Of a stretch of DNA of 64,000 nt, positions 34,263-44,963 are shown in pieces (position 1 is the stretch's first letter; every line of letters starts with the position of its first letter). The notes beneath the pieces are model-generated. The model was not told where the DNA came from and ran no database searches. It saw only the letters and a program-made list of their open reading frames with translations. Origin of the DNA: Delphinapterus leucas. Its lineage: Eukaryota; Chordata; Mammalia; Artiodactyla; Monodontidae. Where the stretch lies: NCBI RefSeq assembly GCF_002288925.2, contig NW_022098050.1, positions 3,978,882-4,042,881 of the forward strand. The letters run 5' to 3'. The translations under genes and the position numbers were made by a program.

Positions 34263-34765
34263 TTGCCTATTTTTTCTCTAGCAGTTGTGGAGGGAAATAA
34301 CTACCAAGACAGAAATTATAAAAATGATCCAAGTCTCAGAATGAAGCACACATACTTACATTTTTCATTCCTTAGAATTATTTTAGATAAATCCCTGCTT
34401 GCCAGAAAGATGTTTATTTGGGAAACGTTGGTCCAAAGTCTTGGTGATAGTCTTGGGTTTTCAAGAATAAGGGAGTTACATTAAAATTTCCTGTGATTGT
34501 GCATTTGTCTGTTTCCTCTTTATTTCAGTCCATTCTTGCTTTGTATTTTGAGGCTATGTTATTATTCACATATAGGCTTCTTCTATCTTCCTAGTAGACT
34601 GACCCTTTTTATCAAATGTTCTTCTTTATCTCTTATAATGCTTCTTGCCTTTAAGTCTACTTTGTTTGCTATTATTATAGCTACACCAGCTTTCTTTTGG
34701 TTGATGTTTGTATGCTATAACTTTCTTCGTCCTTTTACTTTCAACCTTGTTGTATCTTTCTATAG

Positions 34766-35079
34766 AAAGGAAGGGCATTGTGCCAAATGCCTCAGAGAAT
34801 GTTGGGCTCACTTCAGGAGGTTTCCTGTCTCTCTGAAATCTTGGCCCCTCAAGTTCTGGCCTCCTGGGTAGCCCTGAACTCCAAGTTTTTTTCTCCCCAT
34901 GCTGTGAGACTTCCAAAAGCCCCCTTTGGCTTCCCAGTCTCTTAGTTGTCACATTATACTTGGCTTCTTAGACTCTTGGCCCCAAGTTTCTTATGAATCA
35001 GCAGATACTTCAGTGGGGAAATTGGGTACAGATGCCAGATTCAGATTCCCCTCAATGCATTTCTCTCCGGGATCCTGGT
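34766..35079. other. Unassigned sequence between old L1 and LTR
   Basis: A pyrimidine-leaning block with no recognised repeat or gene. Confidence 0.4.
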
Positions 35080-35475
35080 TGCTGTAGACTGAATGTCTGT
35101 GTCCCCCCCGCACCCAACTCATATATTCAAATCCTAACCCCTAATGTGATGGCATTAGGAGGTGGGTCCTTTGAGAGATGATTGTGTCCTGAGGGCGGAG
35201 CCTTCATGTGTGGGGTTAGTGCCCACATAAAAGAGATCCCACAGAGCTCCCTTGCCCCTTCCATCATGTGAGGACACAGCAAGAAGACGGCCGTCTGTAA
35301 AAAAAAAAAAAGAAGATGGCCATCTGTGAACTAAAGAGTAAATCCTTGGCAGACATTGAATCTGCCAGTGCCTTGATCTTGGACTTGACCTCCTCTAGAG
35401 CTATGAGACTTAAATGTTTGTTACTCAAACCACCTGCCACTATTTTTACTCTAGCAGCCTGCGAGGACTGAGACT
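35080..35475 (+). mobile_element. ERVL-MaLR solo LTR (MLT1/MST type), plus orientation
   Basis: TGCTGTAGACTGAATGTCTG, CTCATATATTCAAATCCTAA, CATTAGGAGGTGGGTCCTTT, CACAGAGCTCCCTTGCCCC, CATGTGAGGACACAGCAAGA and CCTTGATCTTGGACTTGACC match MaLR LTRs in forward order. It has an internal short duplication (35282-35298 and 35311-35327) separated by an A run. Confidence 0.78.
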
Positions 35476-37219
35476 CTGGCCTTTCAAGTCCTTGCTGCTT
35501 TGGAAACTCTCTGAGGCCTTCACCCATGTTCTTTGTATTTTTGACCCACTCTTCTAGTTGTTCTCATGAAAGGGCTAGTCTGCCAAAAAATACTCCAGCC
35601 TTGTTGGAAGTAGATGCCTGGGTGAACGTTTTGGATGGTCCTTTGACCTAGATAAGCCTTAGTGTCCACATTAGTAAAATAGAGGCATATGGGACATACC
35701 TCAAGGGGTTGTTTTGTGGCTTAGATATATGTTAAATATACTTTGTAAGCCTAAAAGCTATTTGAACACAAGCTGCTATTATTAAGTCTTTACATGATTG
35801 AGGTTCCTGACGAAAAAATGGTGGTGGGTGTCCATACAGGGCAGTTTGTTGACATGGCCAGGTCTACCTGGGGGTATGAACAGAAGTGACTTCTGCTGGG
35901 AGCTTTGGTTGTTATGACTGTTGAGTTTATCATTCTTTAGTGTAACAAGTCACCTCATCGTGGTGGTTGGAAGTCCCAGAACACTATTCCAAACACTTTC
36001 TCTGAGGGCCGACTTGAAAATCCAAGGCCGTCATTAAGGCCCTGGGGCCACCCTTTCCCAAGTACACAGCTTTTTGGCAAGCAGGAATTTATCTAAAAGA
36101 ATTCAAAAGAATGGAAAATACAAGTATATGTATTTCGTTCTGAGATCTGGGCCACTGTGACAATTTCTACTCTGTTAGTTACAATCTTAGGGTTTATCCC
36201 TGACTTCTTGCCCTGAGCAAGTCTTGTTCAGCTCAGGTGAAACAAGAGAGCTGCACAACTTGTTGGTCTATTTAGAGTAAACATTTGCATCAGCTTTAAT
36301 TCTTTCTCTTACTATCCTGACAGTTCTACACTTACCTACAAGTTGCAGAACTCTCTGGCTTTTTCTCCCTGTGCAAGGTCAACACCATCCTTGCAACACA
36401 AAGATGCATTTGTCCATCCCTTGATTGGTCTTTTTGAGAAGACCACTTCTTCCCTGCTGAGTGGTGAATAGGACGTGCTTCTAGTCCATTCTGCCTGTCT
36501 TTTGAAAAATTACCTTTTTATGCCCATTATCATGTCCACCATCCTAGGAGTCCCAGAATCCTGATGTCGTTTTGTCTGTAGGAAACCCACTGTGACTTGA
36601 ATCTGCCATTAAGGTCTGCACAATGCAGTCACTGATCAAGCCTCAAATACACTTGACCTACAAATGTTAGTTCAGAGGGGTATCAATGTGATTTAGGGTC
36701 ACCCATTAAAACCTGAGCTCCAACCAGCCTTTTGAATTGGCTAACAAGCTCCTTGACTGCCCTGATGGCATAGACCACAAGACACTACAGAGGTGAGTGA
36801 GAGGGAAAATTCTAGATGCTAAGGTCATGGTTCTCATTTGGAGGGTGTGGAGGTGGGGAAAACACTTTCCAAATGCAAATGGCAGGCTATACCTTAGGCC
36901 TACTGAATCAGAACCCAGAGCAGAGGCACTTCTTCCCTTCTCCTTCTCCTTTTCCTATCCAAAAAAGCCTTGGAGCCAAAGAACAGAGTGGGTTGAGGGC
37001 ACTGGCATCTGTGGGTGGTAAGTTTGGCACCATTTTGATTGTGCCAAGATTCAACAGATGTCAAGAGTGAAATTATTGGACAAGAAAATTCCTGGGTACA
37101 AGAGACCTGGTTCAGCTATACTGTTTATTCACTCTGTTTCTGAAAGTAATTGACTTACTCTCTTAAACAATAATTTCTTAAATAGGAAATGTGCTAATGA
37201 GAATAGGTGCTTGACAAAT
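35476..37219. other. Mostly unique sequence with a MIR fragment
   Basis: Apart from the MIR at 35635-35790 and a possible MER5-like remnant at about 36824-36925 (CTACTGAATCAGAACCCAGA), no repeat or gene is recognised. Confidence 0.4.
35635..35790 (+). mobile_element. MIR SINE, diverged
   Basis: GACCTAGATAAGCCTTAGTG, TCCACATTAGTAAAATAGAG, CCTCAAGGGGTTGTTTTGTG and AAAGCTATTTGAACACAAGC follow the 3' half of MIR. Confidence 0.55.
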
Positions 37220-37230
37220 GTTTAGTGCTT

Positions 37231-37758
37231 ACCTAAATGTCCATTGACAGATGAATGGATAAAAAAGATGTGGTACATATATACAATGGAATATTACTCA
37301 GCCATAAAAAGGAACGAAATTGGGTCATTTGTAGAGACGTGGATGGACGTAGAGACTGTCATACAGAGTGAAGTAAGTCAGAAAGGGAAAAACAAATATC
37401 GTATATTAATGCATATATGTGGAATCTAGAAAAATGGTACAGATGAACCAGTTTGCAAGGCAGAAATAGAGACATAGACGTAGAGAACAAATGTATGGAC
37501 ACCAAGGGGGGAAAGGGGGGGGTGGGATGAATTGGGAGATTGGGATTGACATATATATACTAATATGTATAAAATAGATAACTAATGAGAACCTGCTGTA
37601 TAGCACAGGGAGCTCTACTTAATGCTCTGTGGTGACCTAAATGGGAAGGAAATTCAAAAAAGAGGGGATATATGTATGCATAAAGCTGATTCACTTTGCT
37701 GTACAGCAAAAACTAACACAACATTGTAAAGCAACTGTATCCCAATTAAAATAAATAA
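37231..37758 (+). mobile_element. L1 3' end with 11-bp target duplication
   Basis: A 528-base copy from ACCTAAATGTCCATTGACAG to AATTAAAATAAATAA. It is bounded by GTTTAGTGCTT (37220-37230 and 37759-37769). It contains the ORF2 C-terminal end ([17 protein letters not shown]) and the 3' UTR. The subfamily is close to L1-B. Confidence 0.93.
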
Positions 37759-38134
37759 GTTTAGTGCTTGACTGGTTGGTTCTTGTTGATGCTATTCATG
37801 CTATCAATGAAATGATGAAGAATTAGGTGTTATTATCTGCAGTGCCTTTGGAGATTCCAGATGAAAACTGGCTGGCTGGTTTAAGGTTGATTTATACTGA
37901 ATACTTCCTCATTATGCTAACCACAAATCTCATGACCAGGTTGGTTTCCCCTTTCCCCATTCTCAAAGTTTTAGGAATGTACGTTTACAAGTTTTTAACT
38001 CTCTTGAAAAGAAGTTTGGCAATATGTATAAATGGGATCAATTAGAATTTTATATAGCTAGCTAAAGAAATTGACAAACTCCTAAACTTTTTTCTGTATC
38101 TGGGACAGTTGTCAACACTAAAATGTTATTTGGA

Positions 38135-38245
38135 TGAAGTCAAGGGTCCTTTTTGTTCACTATTGAATTCTCAAGACCAAGCACAATGCCTGGCACACAG
38201 AAGATACTCAATAAATATTTGTTAAATAAATGAATGAATAATTAA
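38135..38245 (+). mobile_element. L2 3' terminus
   Basis: TTTTTGTTCACTATTGAATT, CACAATGCCTGGCACACAGA and ACTCAATAAATATTTGTTAA are the canonical L2 3' end. Confidence 0.8.
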
Positions 38246-38389
38246 CTGCTACCTACATGTCTCTGGATAAGTCATTAATTTGTCTCACCCTCAATTTTCT
38301 CTTCTAAAATATGGGACTAATAATACTTAATCCTTGCGGTATTTGAAAAGAAATAGCAGTAGTGGCTGCTATGATTTGCGTCCTGGATC

Positions 38390-38778
38390 CTTTTTTTTTT
38401 TTATAAATTATTTTATTTTATTTTATTTTATTTTTGGTTGCGTTGGGTCTTCGTTGCTGCACACGGGCTTTTCTCTGGTTGCAGCGAGCGGGGGCTGCTC
38501 TTTGTTGTGGTGCGCAGGCTTCTCATTGCGGTGGCTTCTCTTGTTGGGAGCACAGGCTCTAGGTGCGGGGGCTTCAGTAGTTGTGGCACGTGGGCTCAGT
38601 AGTTGTGGCACACAGGCTCAGTAGTTGTGGCTCACGGGCTCTAGAGCGCAGGCTCAGTAGTTGTGGTGTATAGGCTTAGTTGCTCCGCGGCATGTGGGAT
38701 CTTCCCGGATCAGGGCTTGAACCCGTGTCCCCTGCATTGGCAGGTGGATTCTTAACCACTGCGCCATGAGGGAAGCTC
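38390..38778 (-). mobile_element. Long CHR-family SINE, minus orientation
   Basis: The tail of T and TTTTA units, then GCGTTGGGTCTTCGTTGCTG, GTTGCAGCGAGCGGGGGCTG, repeated GCTCAGTAGTTGTGG units and GCAGGTGGATTCTTAACCAC form the long CHR variant in reverse. GGATCC-containing flanks on both sides (38385-38390, 38783-38788) suggest a target duplication. Confidence 0.88.
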
Positions 38779-38799
38779 TCCGGGATCCCTTTTAAATCA

Positions 38800-39206
38800 T
38801 GAAGCACTCATTCCCCCAGCTGTTGGGAGTTTGACAGCTGACAGCCCTCAGCTGAGTCCCACTTTGTGATTTGTCTCAACTGCAGAGAGCCACCTAGCCC
38901 AAGGTAATGCTCCATTCCTAGGGCATCCCACACCCAGTGCCTATCTGGCATAGTATATGAAGGCTCAGCCCCCTTCCTCCAGCTCAGGATAACTCTGATG
39001 AGCCATTTTAGCTCTAGAGCTCACTCTGAGATCAGCTGAGGCCTTCAATGGAACTGCATTGTAGTCCAACTTCTTCGTCTGCCCAGTCCTGCTTCTTGCC
39101 CCTCCCTTCTCCAGGTGTTGATACCAAGAGCAAGCCCTAATAAATCTCCCGCACGCTAATTTCTGTCTCAGTGTCCGCTTCCAGAGTATCCAACCAGAAA
39201 TGGAAC
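38800..39206 (+). mobile_element. Solo-LTR-like element, family unassigned
   Basis: A CCCTAATAAATCTCCCGCAC polyadenylation-type region is followed by TCTGTCTCAGTGTCCGCTTC. A similar end occurs at 40060-40130. The order (CAGTCCTGCTTCTTGCCCCT, then AATAAA, then TCTGCTTC-like) suggests an ERV-class LTR. No internal genes. Confidence 0.4.
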
Positions 39207-39439
39207 ATAGTATATTCTAAATAAAACACTTACTGGGTCTGGCAGTCAAAGAGAGGCAAGGATCCACTAGAATTACATGGCTGTTTCTCCCAGCCCAAGA
39301 TGTGCGCTCTTTCATGAGTTCTGACAGTCTTAATAAAATTGTTTTCTGTTAAATCCTCATGGATGAAGGTCAAGGAAGGAGTTGCAGTATTGGCCTACAT
39401 CTGTTCCAATCAGACCTATATCTGTTCCAACCAGTACAG

Positions 39440-39690
39440 TGTTATAGGTAAGCAGATGGACTTTGGAATCAGACAGCCCGGAGTTCAGATACCAACTTTG
39501 CCGTTCACCAGTTATATAACTTTTGTCAATTCATCTTTCATACCCTCGGTTTCTTCATCTAGAAAATGAAGATTATAAGAATACTTACCTTCTAGGGTTG
39601 TTATGAGAAGTAAATGAGATAAAGTAGGTATTGCTCATAGCATAGGGCTAATTAGTGCTTAATCAAGAGTTGTTATTATGCTGTGATCAG
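39440..39690 (+). mobile_element. MIR SINE
   Basis: GATGGACTTTGGAATCAGAC, GGAGTTCAGATACCAACTTT, CTCGGTTTCTTCATCTAGAA, CTTCTAGGGTTGTTATGAGA and GTGCTTAATCAAGAG are in normal MIR order. Confidence 0.85.
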
Positions 39691-39779
39691 TGGAGATTTA
39701 TAACATGATCAAGGCTAGGAAATGACTTTACAGATATAGGGAGCTGGGCTCTGATCATGTGGGCAACTGTCAACACCTC

Positions 39780-40140
39780 TGTGGTAGATACAGAGATGTA
39801 AGGCCCAGATCCCACTCCAAGGAAGGACTCTGTACTCTAGCTGTCACCTTGGTCAGGGTTTGCCTCAGCTGCAGGAACACACCCTTGCCTTTATAATGAG
39901 GGAGCCAAAGGAGGGGAATAAAGTCCTTACTGTTTCAGTGCAACACAGGACCCCTCCCAAGCTCCCCAGGAGAGGGGAGATTAACAGAGATTTTGTCCAG
40001 CCTGCAATGCATTTCAGCTTCTCCCTCTGCCCCATCCTGCTTCTTCCCCCTCCTTTCCATAGCCGTGGATCCCTCATAAATAGCCTTCGCCCCAAACTCC
40101 ATCTCAGGGTCTGCTTCAAAGAATCCAGCCTATGACAAAG
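39780..40140 (+). mobile_element. Solo-LTR-like element related to 38800-39206
   Basis: CATCCTGCTTCTTCCCCCTC, CTCATAAATAGCC and CATCTCAGGGTCTGCTTCAA mirror the end of the preceding LTR-like element. The overlapping open frames on both strands have no domains. The left boundary is uncertain. Confidence 0.4.
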
Positions 40141-40269
40141 ACTGAAAGCACAATGAAAGGGTACCTCTTCAGGCTCCACTCCCCCATAACAGCCCCACCA
40201 CTCCCTTTGTTCATCCTTTTATCTTTCAATCTTATCCCTTTGTCTGTGTTTTGTACTCTCCATATTCAG

Positions 40270-40720
40270 AGCATTTCGTTTTAATGGCCTGTTGTACACA
40301 GCTTGTCCACGAGCTGTCAGGTCGTGGCAGAAGCCTATTTAGACAAGTTGTCAGGTTGAACGGGAGAAAAAAAAACCCCTAAATCAGTGTGTTTTCGCAT
40401 GCAATCACACGTGGGCTAATTTATCTGCAGCCAGTTTGGCATAAGGGTCCTCAGACAAGGGGGCTGCGAGTTGTCCGATTAACAGAGCGATTTTTATTGG
40501 GAGAAGGACAACACAATTGTTTTATGGTAATTGTCACCATTTGAACCTGTGCACACGCTCATGGGGAAGATTAAAGAAAGGCTCTGTACGGATGATGAAG
40601 CAGCTTGAAACGTGCACAGGCTAGAGGGCTAGAGCTATTTAGAATATTAACATTCTCTACCTTGTAAAAAGCCCCCGGGAGGTGAAAGATTGGCTAACTT
40701 TTTAAATAGTCCTTGTGCCT
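40270..40720. other. Candidate conserved noncoding element / enhancer
   Basis: Repeat-free sequence with well-kept CpGs and clustered motif-like sites: an E-box CACGTG (40408-40413), a SOX-type palindrome ACAATTGT (40513-40520), and GATTAACAG and TTTTTATTGG sites just upstream. No reading frame or repeat explains it. The regulatory role is inference and needs cross-species conservation. Confidence 0.35.
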
Positions 40721-40915
40721 TATCTGTGGGACTGGATGCAAGTACGTTCTGTTTCTAGAGTTGGGAAAACAGCAAGGTAGATTACTAGGGTGACTTGCTT
40801 AGAGATAACAGCCAAGTCCATTTCAAGGCTAAGAACAGAGCCAGTGTTTCTGAAGGTGGTGAACTAGGCCATTAAACACCCTCCCTTACACTTTGCAAAA
40901 ACCAAAACAAAAAGC

Positions 40916-40916
<1 letters not shown>

Positions 40917-40949
<33 letters not shown>

Positions 40950-40993
40950 CACACACACACACACACACACACGCACACACACATACACACACA
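40917..40993. repeat. Interrupted (CA)n microsatellite
   Basis: CA units with a few TG, GC and AT interruptions over about 77 bases. Minus-strand open frames with long CV repeats are artefacts. Confidence 0.93.
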
Positions 40994-42158
40994 GGTTTTA
41001 AACTTGAAACGTGCCACAAAGTACAAAACACTTCCCATGTGAATTGCAAACTCCAGCACAGACTTTAGTATCTTCTTCTTTGATATTTGATAATTCTCTT
41101 TGCAGCTTTGTCCATTCCCACTGTCGTATCTGAGTTTAGGACAAGGACAGAGCAAGATAAGTCTGTCACCGCAAGGCAAAACAGACAAGCAGAGAGCTGT
41201 AAAAATGGTTTGCTGACTGGAAATGGCTGTTTTAAGGGTTTGCGGTATATGACTAACTTAAAACAATCTTGCTTACATTGTTAAGAACAAATTCTTTGGG
41301 GTCTGCGGCTGTATCTGTGGCTAGAATTAGAAATACACTGTAATGGGGGCTATGACTTTTGGAGATCTCCCCACTTCTACGACTTTCTCTGCTTTTTATT
41401 TTTATTCCCTTTACAAGTAAGAGTCATTAAATGTTACCTCTCTTCTTGTGGCTGGAGCAGGAGAGTGGAAGGGCATTTCTGACAATCATTTTGTTAGGAA
41501 AACCTAGGCTCAGGGATCAAAACAGCACTCTTTCCCCCAAACGAAGAAGAAAGATAAACGTCTGGGTAGTCAGGAACTCCCACCCAATCAAGAAATGCTT
41601 GCCCTGGAATGGAACATTGGAAAGTTGAGCCGCTAAGAGCATTTTAGAGCCTACAACCAGGCTTCCATTCTGCCATTCCTAGAATGTCTTAGAAAGACAG
41701 GGATTTCATAATCGAAAATTAAAACATCTGGCATGCAAATGTAAGAGTTTATTTTCCCCCTTTGTAAGGACACTGAACATTTTTGCTAAGCGAGAGGAAA
41801 TTAATTCTTCATTAAAATAAGATGCTCAATGTAAACAAGGCATACCATTTGTTTTGTAATTATGGACTTGGAGAGATGAAACCGGCAGTGGGATATGAAC
41901 CAGACATCTCTCAGCTGTAGCTTCACACCTGAGCTTTTTTTTTTTTTTTTTAATCATTATCTGGTTTCTCTCCATTTGCTATCATTTTCTAGAAAACAAA
42001 TTTTGGCCACCATTTGGTTTTTCTCAAAATCACAAAAGATCATTTATTTACTCACCAATTTATATGGTATAGCCATCCAGTGTCAGGTACTATGCTAGAC
42101 ACAGGAAACATAGAGCTAAAGGCACAGAGTCAGAATACAAAGGCAGTCAGACAGATTC
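40994..42158. other. Unique sequence, possible conserved noncoding element at 41700-41900
   Basis: No repeat is recognised apart from a T run near 41936-41951. The 41700-41900 part is AT-rich with an ATGCAAAT octamer and several ATTA sites. No supported gene. Confidence 0.3.
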
Positions 42159-42172
42159 AAAGCCTGTGCTCT

Positions 42173-42507
42173 GGGGCTTCCCTGGTGGCGCAGTGGTTGA
42201 GAATCTGCCTGCCAATGCAGGGGACGTGGGTTCGAGCCCTGGTCTGGGAAGATCCCACAGCCCGTGCGCCACAACTGCTGAGCCTGTGCTCTGGAGCCCG
42301 TGAGCCACAGCTGCTGAGCCTGCGTGCCACGGCTGCTGAGGCCTGTGCGCCTGGAGCCCGTGCTCTGCAACGGGAGAGGCCACCCAATGAGAGGCCCGCA
42401 CACTGTGGCGGGGAGTGGCCCCCACTCGCTGCAACTAGAGAGGGCCCTCGGGCAGCAACGAAGACCCAACGCAGCCAAACATGGGTAAATAAATTAATTT
42501 TTTTAAA
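42173..42507 (+). mobile_element. Long CHR-family SINE, plus orientation, with 14-bp target duplication
   Basis: The body starts GGGGCTTCCCTGGTGGCGCA, has several CTGCTGAGCCTG-type repeats and ends GAAGACCCAACGCAGCCAAA plus an A/T-rich tail. AAAGCCTGTGCTCT flanks it (42159-42172, 42508-42521). The inner part mixes CHR-2 and long-CHR segments. Long open frames over it are artefacts. Confidence 0.93.
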
Positions 42508-42521
42508 AAAGCCTGTGCTCT

Positions 42522-43904
42522 TTCCCATGACACTAGGGATTGGGTGGGATTGAAGTGGGCCTGGGATGGGCAAGAGTCAAGGAAAGCTCTTCAGAAGAAA
42601 TAACAGCCTCAAAAATACTTCCATTGGCCATGTCAGCATGAATATGTGTGGAAACCTAATCGGTGTGCAAGGCAGAAAACTGAGGGTAAGGCAAGAGAGA
42701 GCTTCCAGGACATGACTCCATGGAAGAAGGATCCACACTGCCCTATGATGGCAGTGCTGTGGCCCGTATTTCCACAGCTGTTGTCTTGGAACCTTAGTGC
42801 TCTCTGAGACAACGGTGGGCACTCTGACAAATAGGGTTCCAGGATCAAATAAGTTTGGGAAGTGTTTGTCTTAACAAAGGAAAATGGGTTTCTTTACTTC
42901 AGATTTGCAAGGCCCTTTCACATACTCATGTACACTGTGAAACTCCAAGAGGGGAATGGAATCTGAGTACAAATGTTTTTCATAGGAAGCCCTACGAAGA
43001 TCTCCTAGAACAAGTGGGTCCCAGAGAACACAGTCTGTGCAATGACGTCTTCCAGGAGGCATGGAGGGGCTCAGGCTGGCTGGAACCCTGAGGACTGCTC
43101 TGCCCCTTGACTGGATGGTAAAGGAAGCCCTATGTTGGGTGATGGGTGGTGGCTGGCGGGTGGTGGGTTTGATGTTTAGTGCCTGTTTTTTTGTCAGTGA
43201 CCCAGCTCGTGTCTAATTATTTGAGCCCTTTCCCTGCTCCCTGCTCCTTTGGCTCCTGGTTTTGTCCTCAAGGTTGTAGAGTGCTTTAGTTCACCTGCCA
43301 GGACCTGTGAAGCCAGCCTGTTGCTCCAGCAGGAGCTGACTTTTCTGGACTTGGCCTTTGAACACAAGGGACCTGTTAGCCTTAACCTTCAAGTTGGCTT
43401 AGCTTCTCCTGCTAGTTTTTCCTAACGAAACCTGCCCTGACCCTCCCCCCTCTTCCTTCCTCCTTTCCTCTCTCCCTCCCTCCCTTCAGCCCTTTCCTCC
43501 TTCAACATGTACCATGGGCGTCCTATGGGAGCCACGGAGTTATAGGTTTTAGTGCAGTCTTTCCTGCCTTCCGGTTCCGAACTGACTGGCTCAACTCAGG
43601 TCACATGCCTGCCCCCTAGCTGGTGGGTTGAGGGACGTAGTTATCGTAAGGGGCATGTATGAGGGGTCGTGTGAAAGACTAGATAAGTAACATGTCCTTC
43701 ACATATGTTTTTCAAATGCACGTAGATCCTGTTGTGATTAATAAAACATTATGTGTAGATACTATTGGGATTCATAAAATATATCTTAACATATATGAAT
43801 TAACATTGCTTTTGTTATTATGTATTTTTTAGTCAAAACATACTATAAGCACTATTATCTTGTTGGTGTCTATGAATTTTTTGATGTTGAAAGGGGGTCC
43901 TTTA
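42522..43904. other. Unique sequence with a polypyrimidine tract
   Basis: A C/T-rich run lies at about 43439-43503. The rest has no recognised repeat, and open frames have no domain. Confidence 0.4.
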
Positions 43905-44125
43905 TCCCGCCTAAACCTCAGGCTTTAGAGTCAGCCAAACTTGGGTTCACATTCCACCTCTGTCACATATTAGCTCGGTGGCTTTTGGCAAGTTGCTTAA
44001 CTTTGAAAACCTTAATTCCCTTACCTGAAAATGGGAATGAATCATCATATCTGCTTCATGGGTTTCCATGGAGATTAAATGTAAATCATCTAACAAGTTG
44101 CATGTGGCTCAATAAATAATTATTG
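43905..44125 (+). mobile_element. MIR SINE
   Basis: CAGGCTTTAGAGTCAGCCAA, TTGGGTTCACATTCCACCTC, GGCTTTTGGCAAGTTGCTTA, TTACCTGAAAATGGGAATGA and ATTAAATGTAAATCATCTAA follow MIR. It ends in CAATAAATAATTATTG. Confidence 0.88.
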
Positions 44126-44590
44126 ATTTTGTTATGAAAAAATAGAAAGACGGAGGAAGAGGAGGAAGACGGGAGGAGAGTGAAGGCAAGGCATTAGCTG
44201 TGAGCTAGTTAGGAGATGGGGATACCAAGGGAGGTTGAAAACAGCCTTTTCTGGTATTACATGTCTTCCAACGTATCTTTGACTCATCTGAGGTTTAGCA
44301 GAAACTCATTAACTGAAAGAACAAGCAACATACTGCCAAGTGTGCTGGCCAATGCTAGGAGATACTTGTATTTTTGCTACCCCACAACTGAGCCCCCTTC
44401 CTATATTTCTGGATGGAGATTCGTGGGAGACAAGGAGCTGGGTGGCACCCAGTGTTTAGTGGTGACCTCCAGTGGCAGTGGCAGCGTTCAGAGGCAGCAG
44501 TGCCTGGGATTCTTTAACAAGGCTGGTCTTGCTGCATGAACCTGTATACGCTGGTGGTCACGAGCTTCTTTTAATCATCTCATCTTCTTG

Positions 44591-44953
44591 ATTTTTTTTT
44601 TTTAAAAATATTTATTTATTTATTTATTTTTGGCTGCGTTGGGTCTTCATGGCTGCACACGGGCTTTCTCTAGTTGCAGCGAGCGAGGGCTACTCTTCCT
44701 TGCTGTGCGTGGGCTTCTCATTGCCGTGGCTTCTCTTGTTGCGGAGCATGGGCTCTAGGTGCGTGGGCTTCAGTGGTTGCAGCATACGGGCTCAGTAGTT
44801 GTGGCTCGCGGGCTCTAGAGTGCAGGCTCAGTAGTTGTGGCGCACAGGCTTAACTGCTCCGTGGCATGTGGGATCTTCCCGGACCAGGGCTTGAACCCAC
44901 GTCCCCTGCATTGGCAGGTGGATTCCCAACCACTGCGACACCAGGGAAGCCCC
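44591..44953 (-). mobile_element. Long CHR-family SINE, minus orientation, with target duplication
   Basis: A (TTTA)n tail, GCTGCGTTGGGTCTTCATGG, CAGCGAGCGAGGGCTACTC, GCTCAGTAGTTGTGGCTCGC and CCAGGGAAGCCCC mark the long CHR variant in reverse. CATCTTCTTG (44581-44590) and CATATTCTTG (44954-44963) flank it with one mismatch. Confidence 0.92.
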
Positions 44954-44963
44954 CATATTCTTG

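Larger units (their letters stand above)
33545..34765 (-). mobile_element. Old L1 ORF2 region, minus orientation, interrupted
   Basis: CAAAGAACCAGCTTTGGCTT, GCTTTAGCTGCATCCCACAA, AATTTCCAAATATTTGATG, GCACACTTGAGATGTCTGTG, TATAGCTACACCAGCTTTC and CCTTTTACTTTCAACCTTG run in the reverse order of L1 ORF2. It is more diverged than L1-A and L1-B. A younger L1 end sits inside it at 34153-34262, and 34280-34480 is less recognisable. Confidence 0.7.

Noticed and set aside
34497..34871. 124-codon plus-strand frame with hydrophobic stretches
   Set aside because: It is the antisense translation of an old minus-strand L1. The hydrophobic character comes from the T-rich strand.
38571..38660. Repeated GCTCAGTAGTTGTGG units, considered as a CRISPR-like or satellite array
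   Set aside because: They are internal repeats of the long CHR SINE and recur identically in layout at 44790-44840. CRISPR arrays do not occur in mammals.
42014..42573. Frames of 95-179 codons on both strands
   Set aside because: They translate a CHR SINE and its flanks, not a gene.
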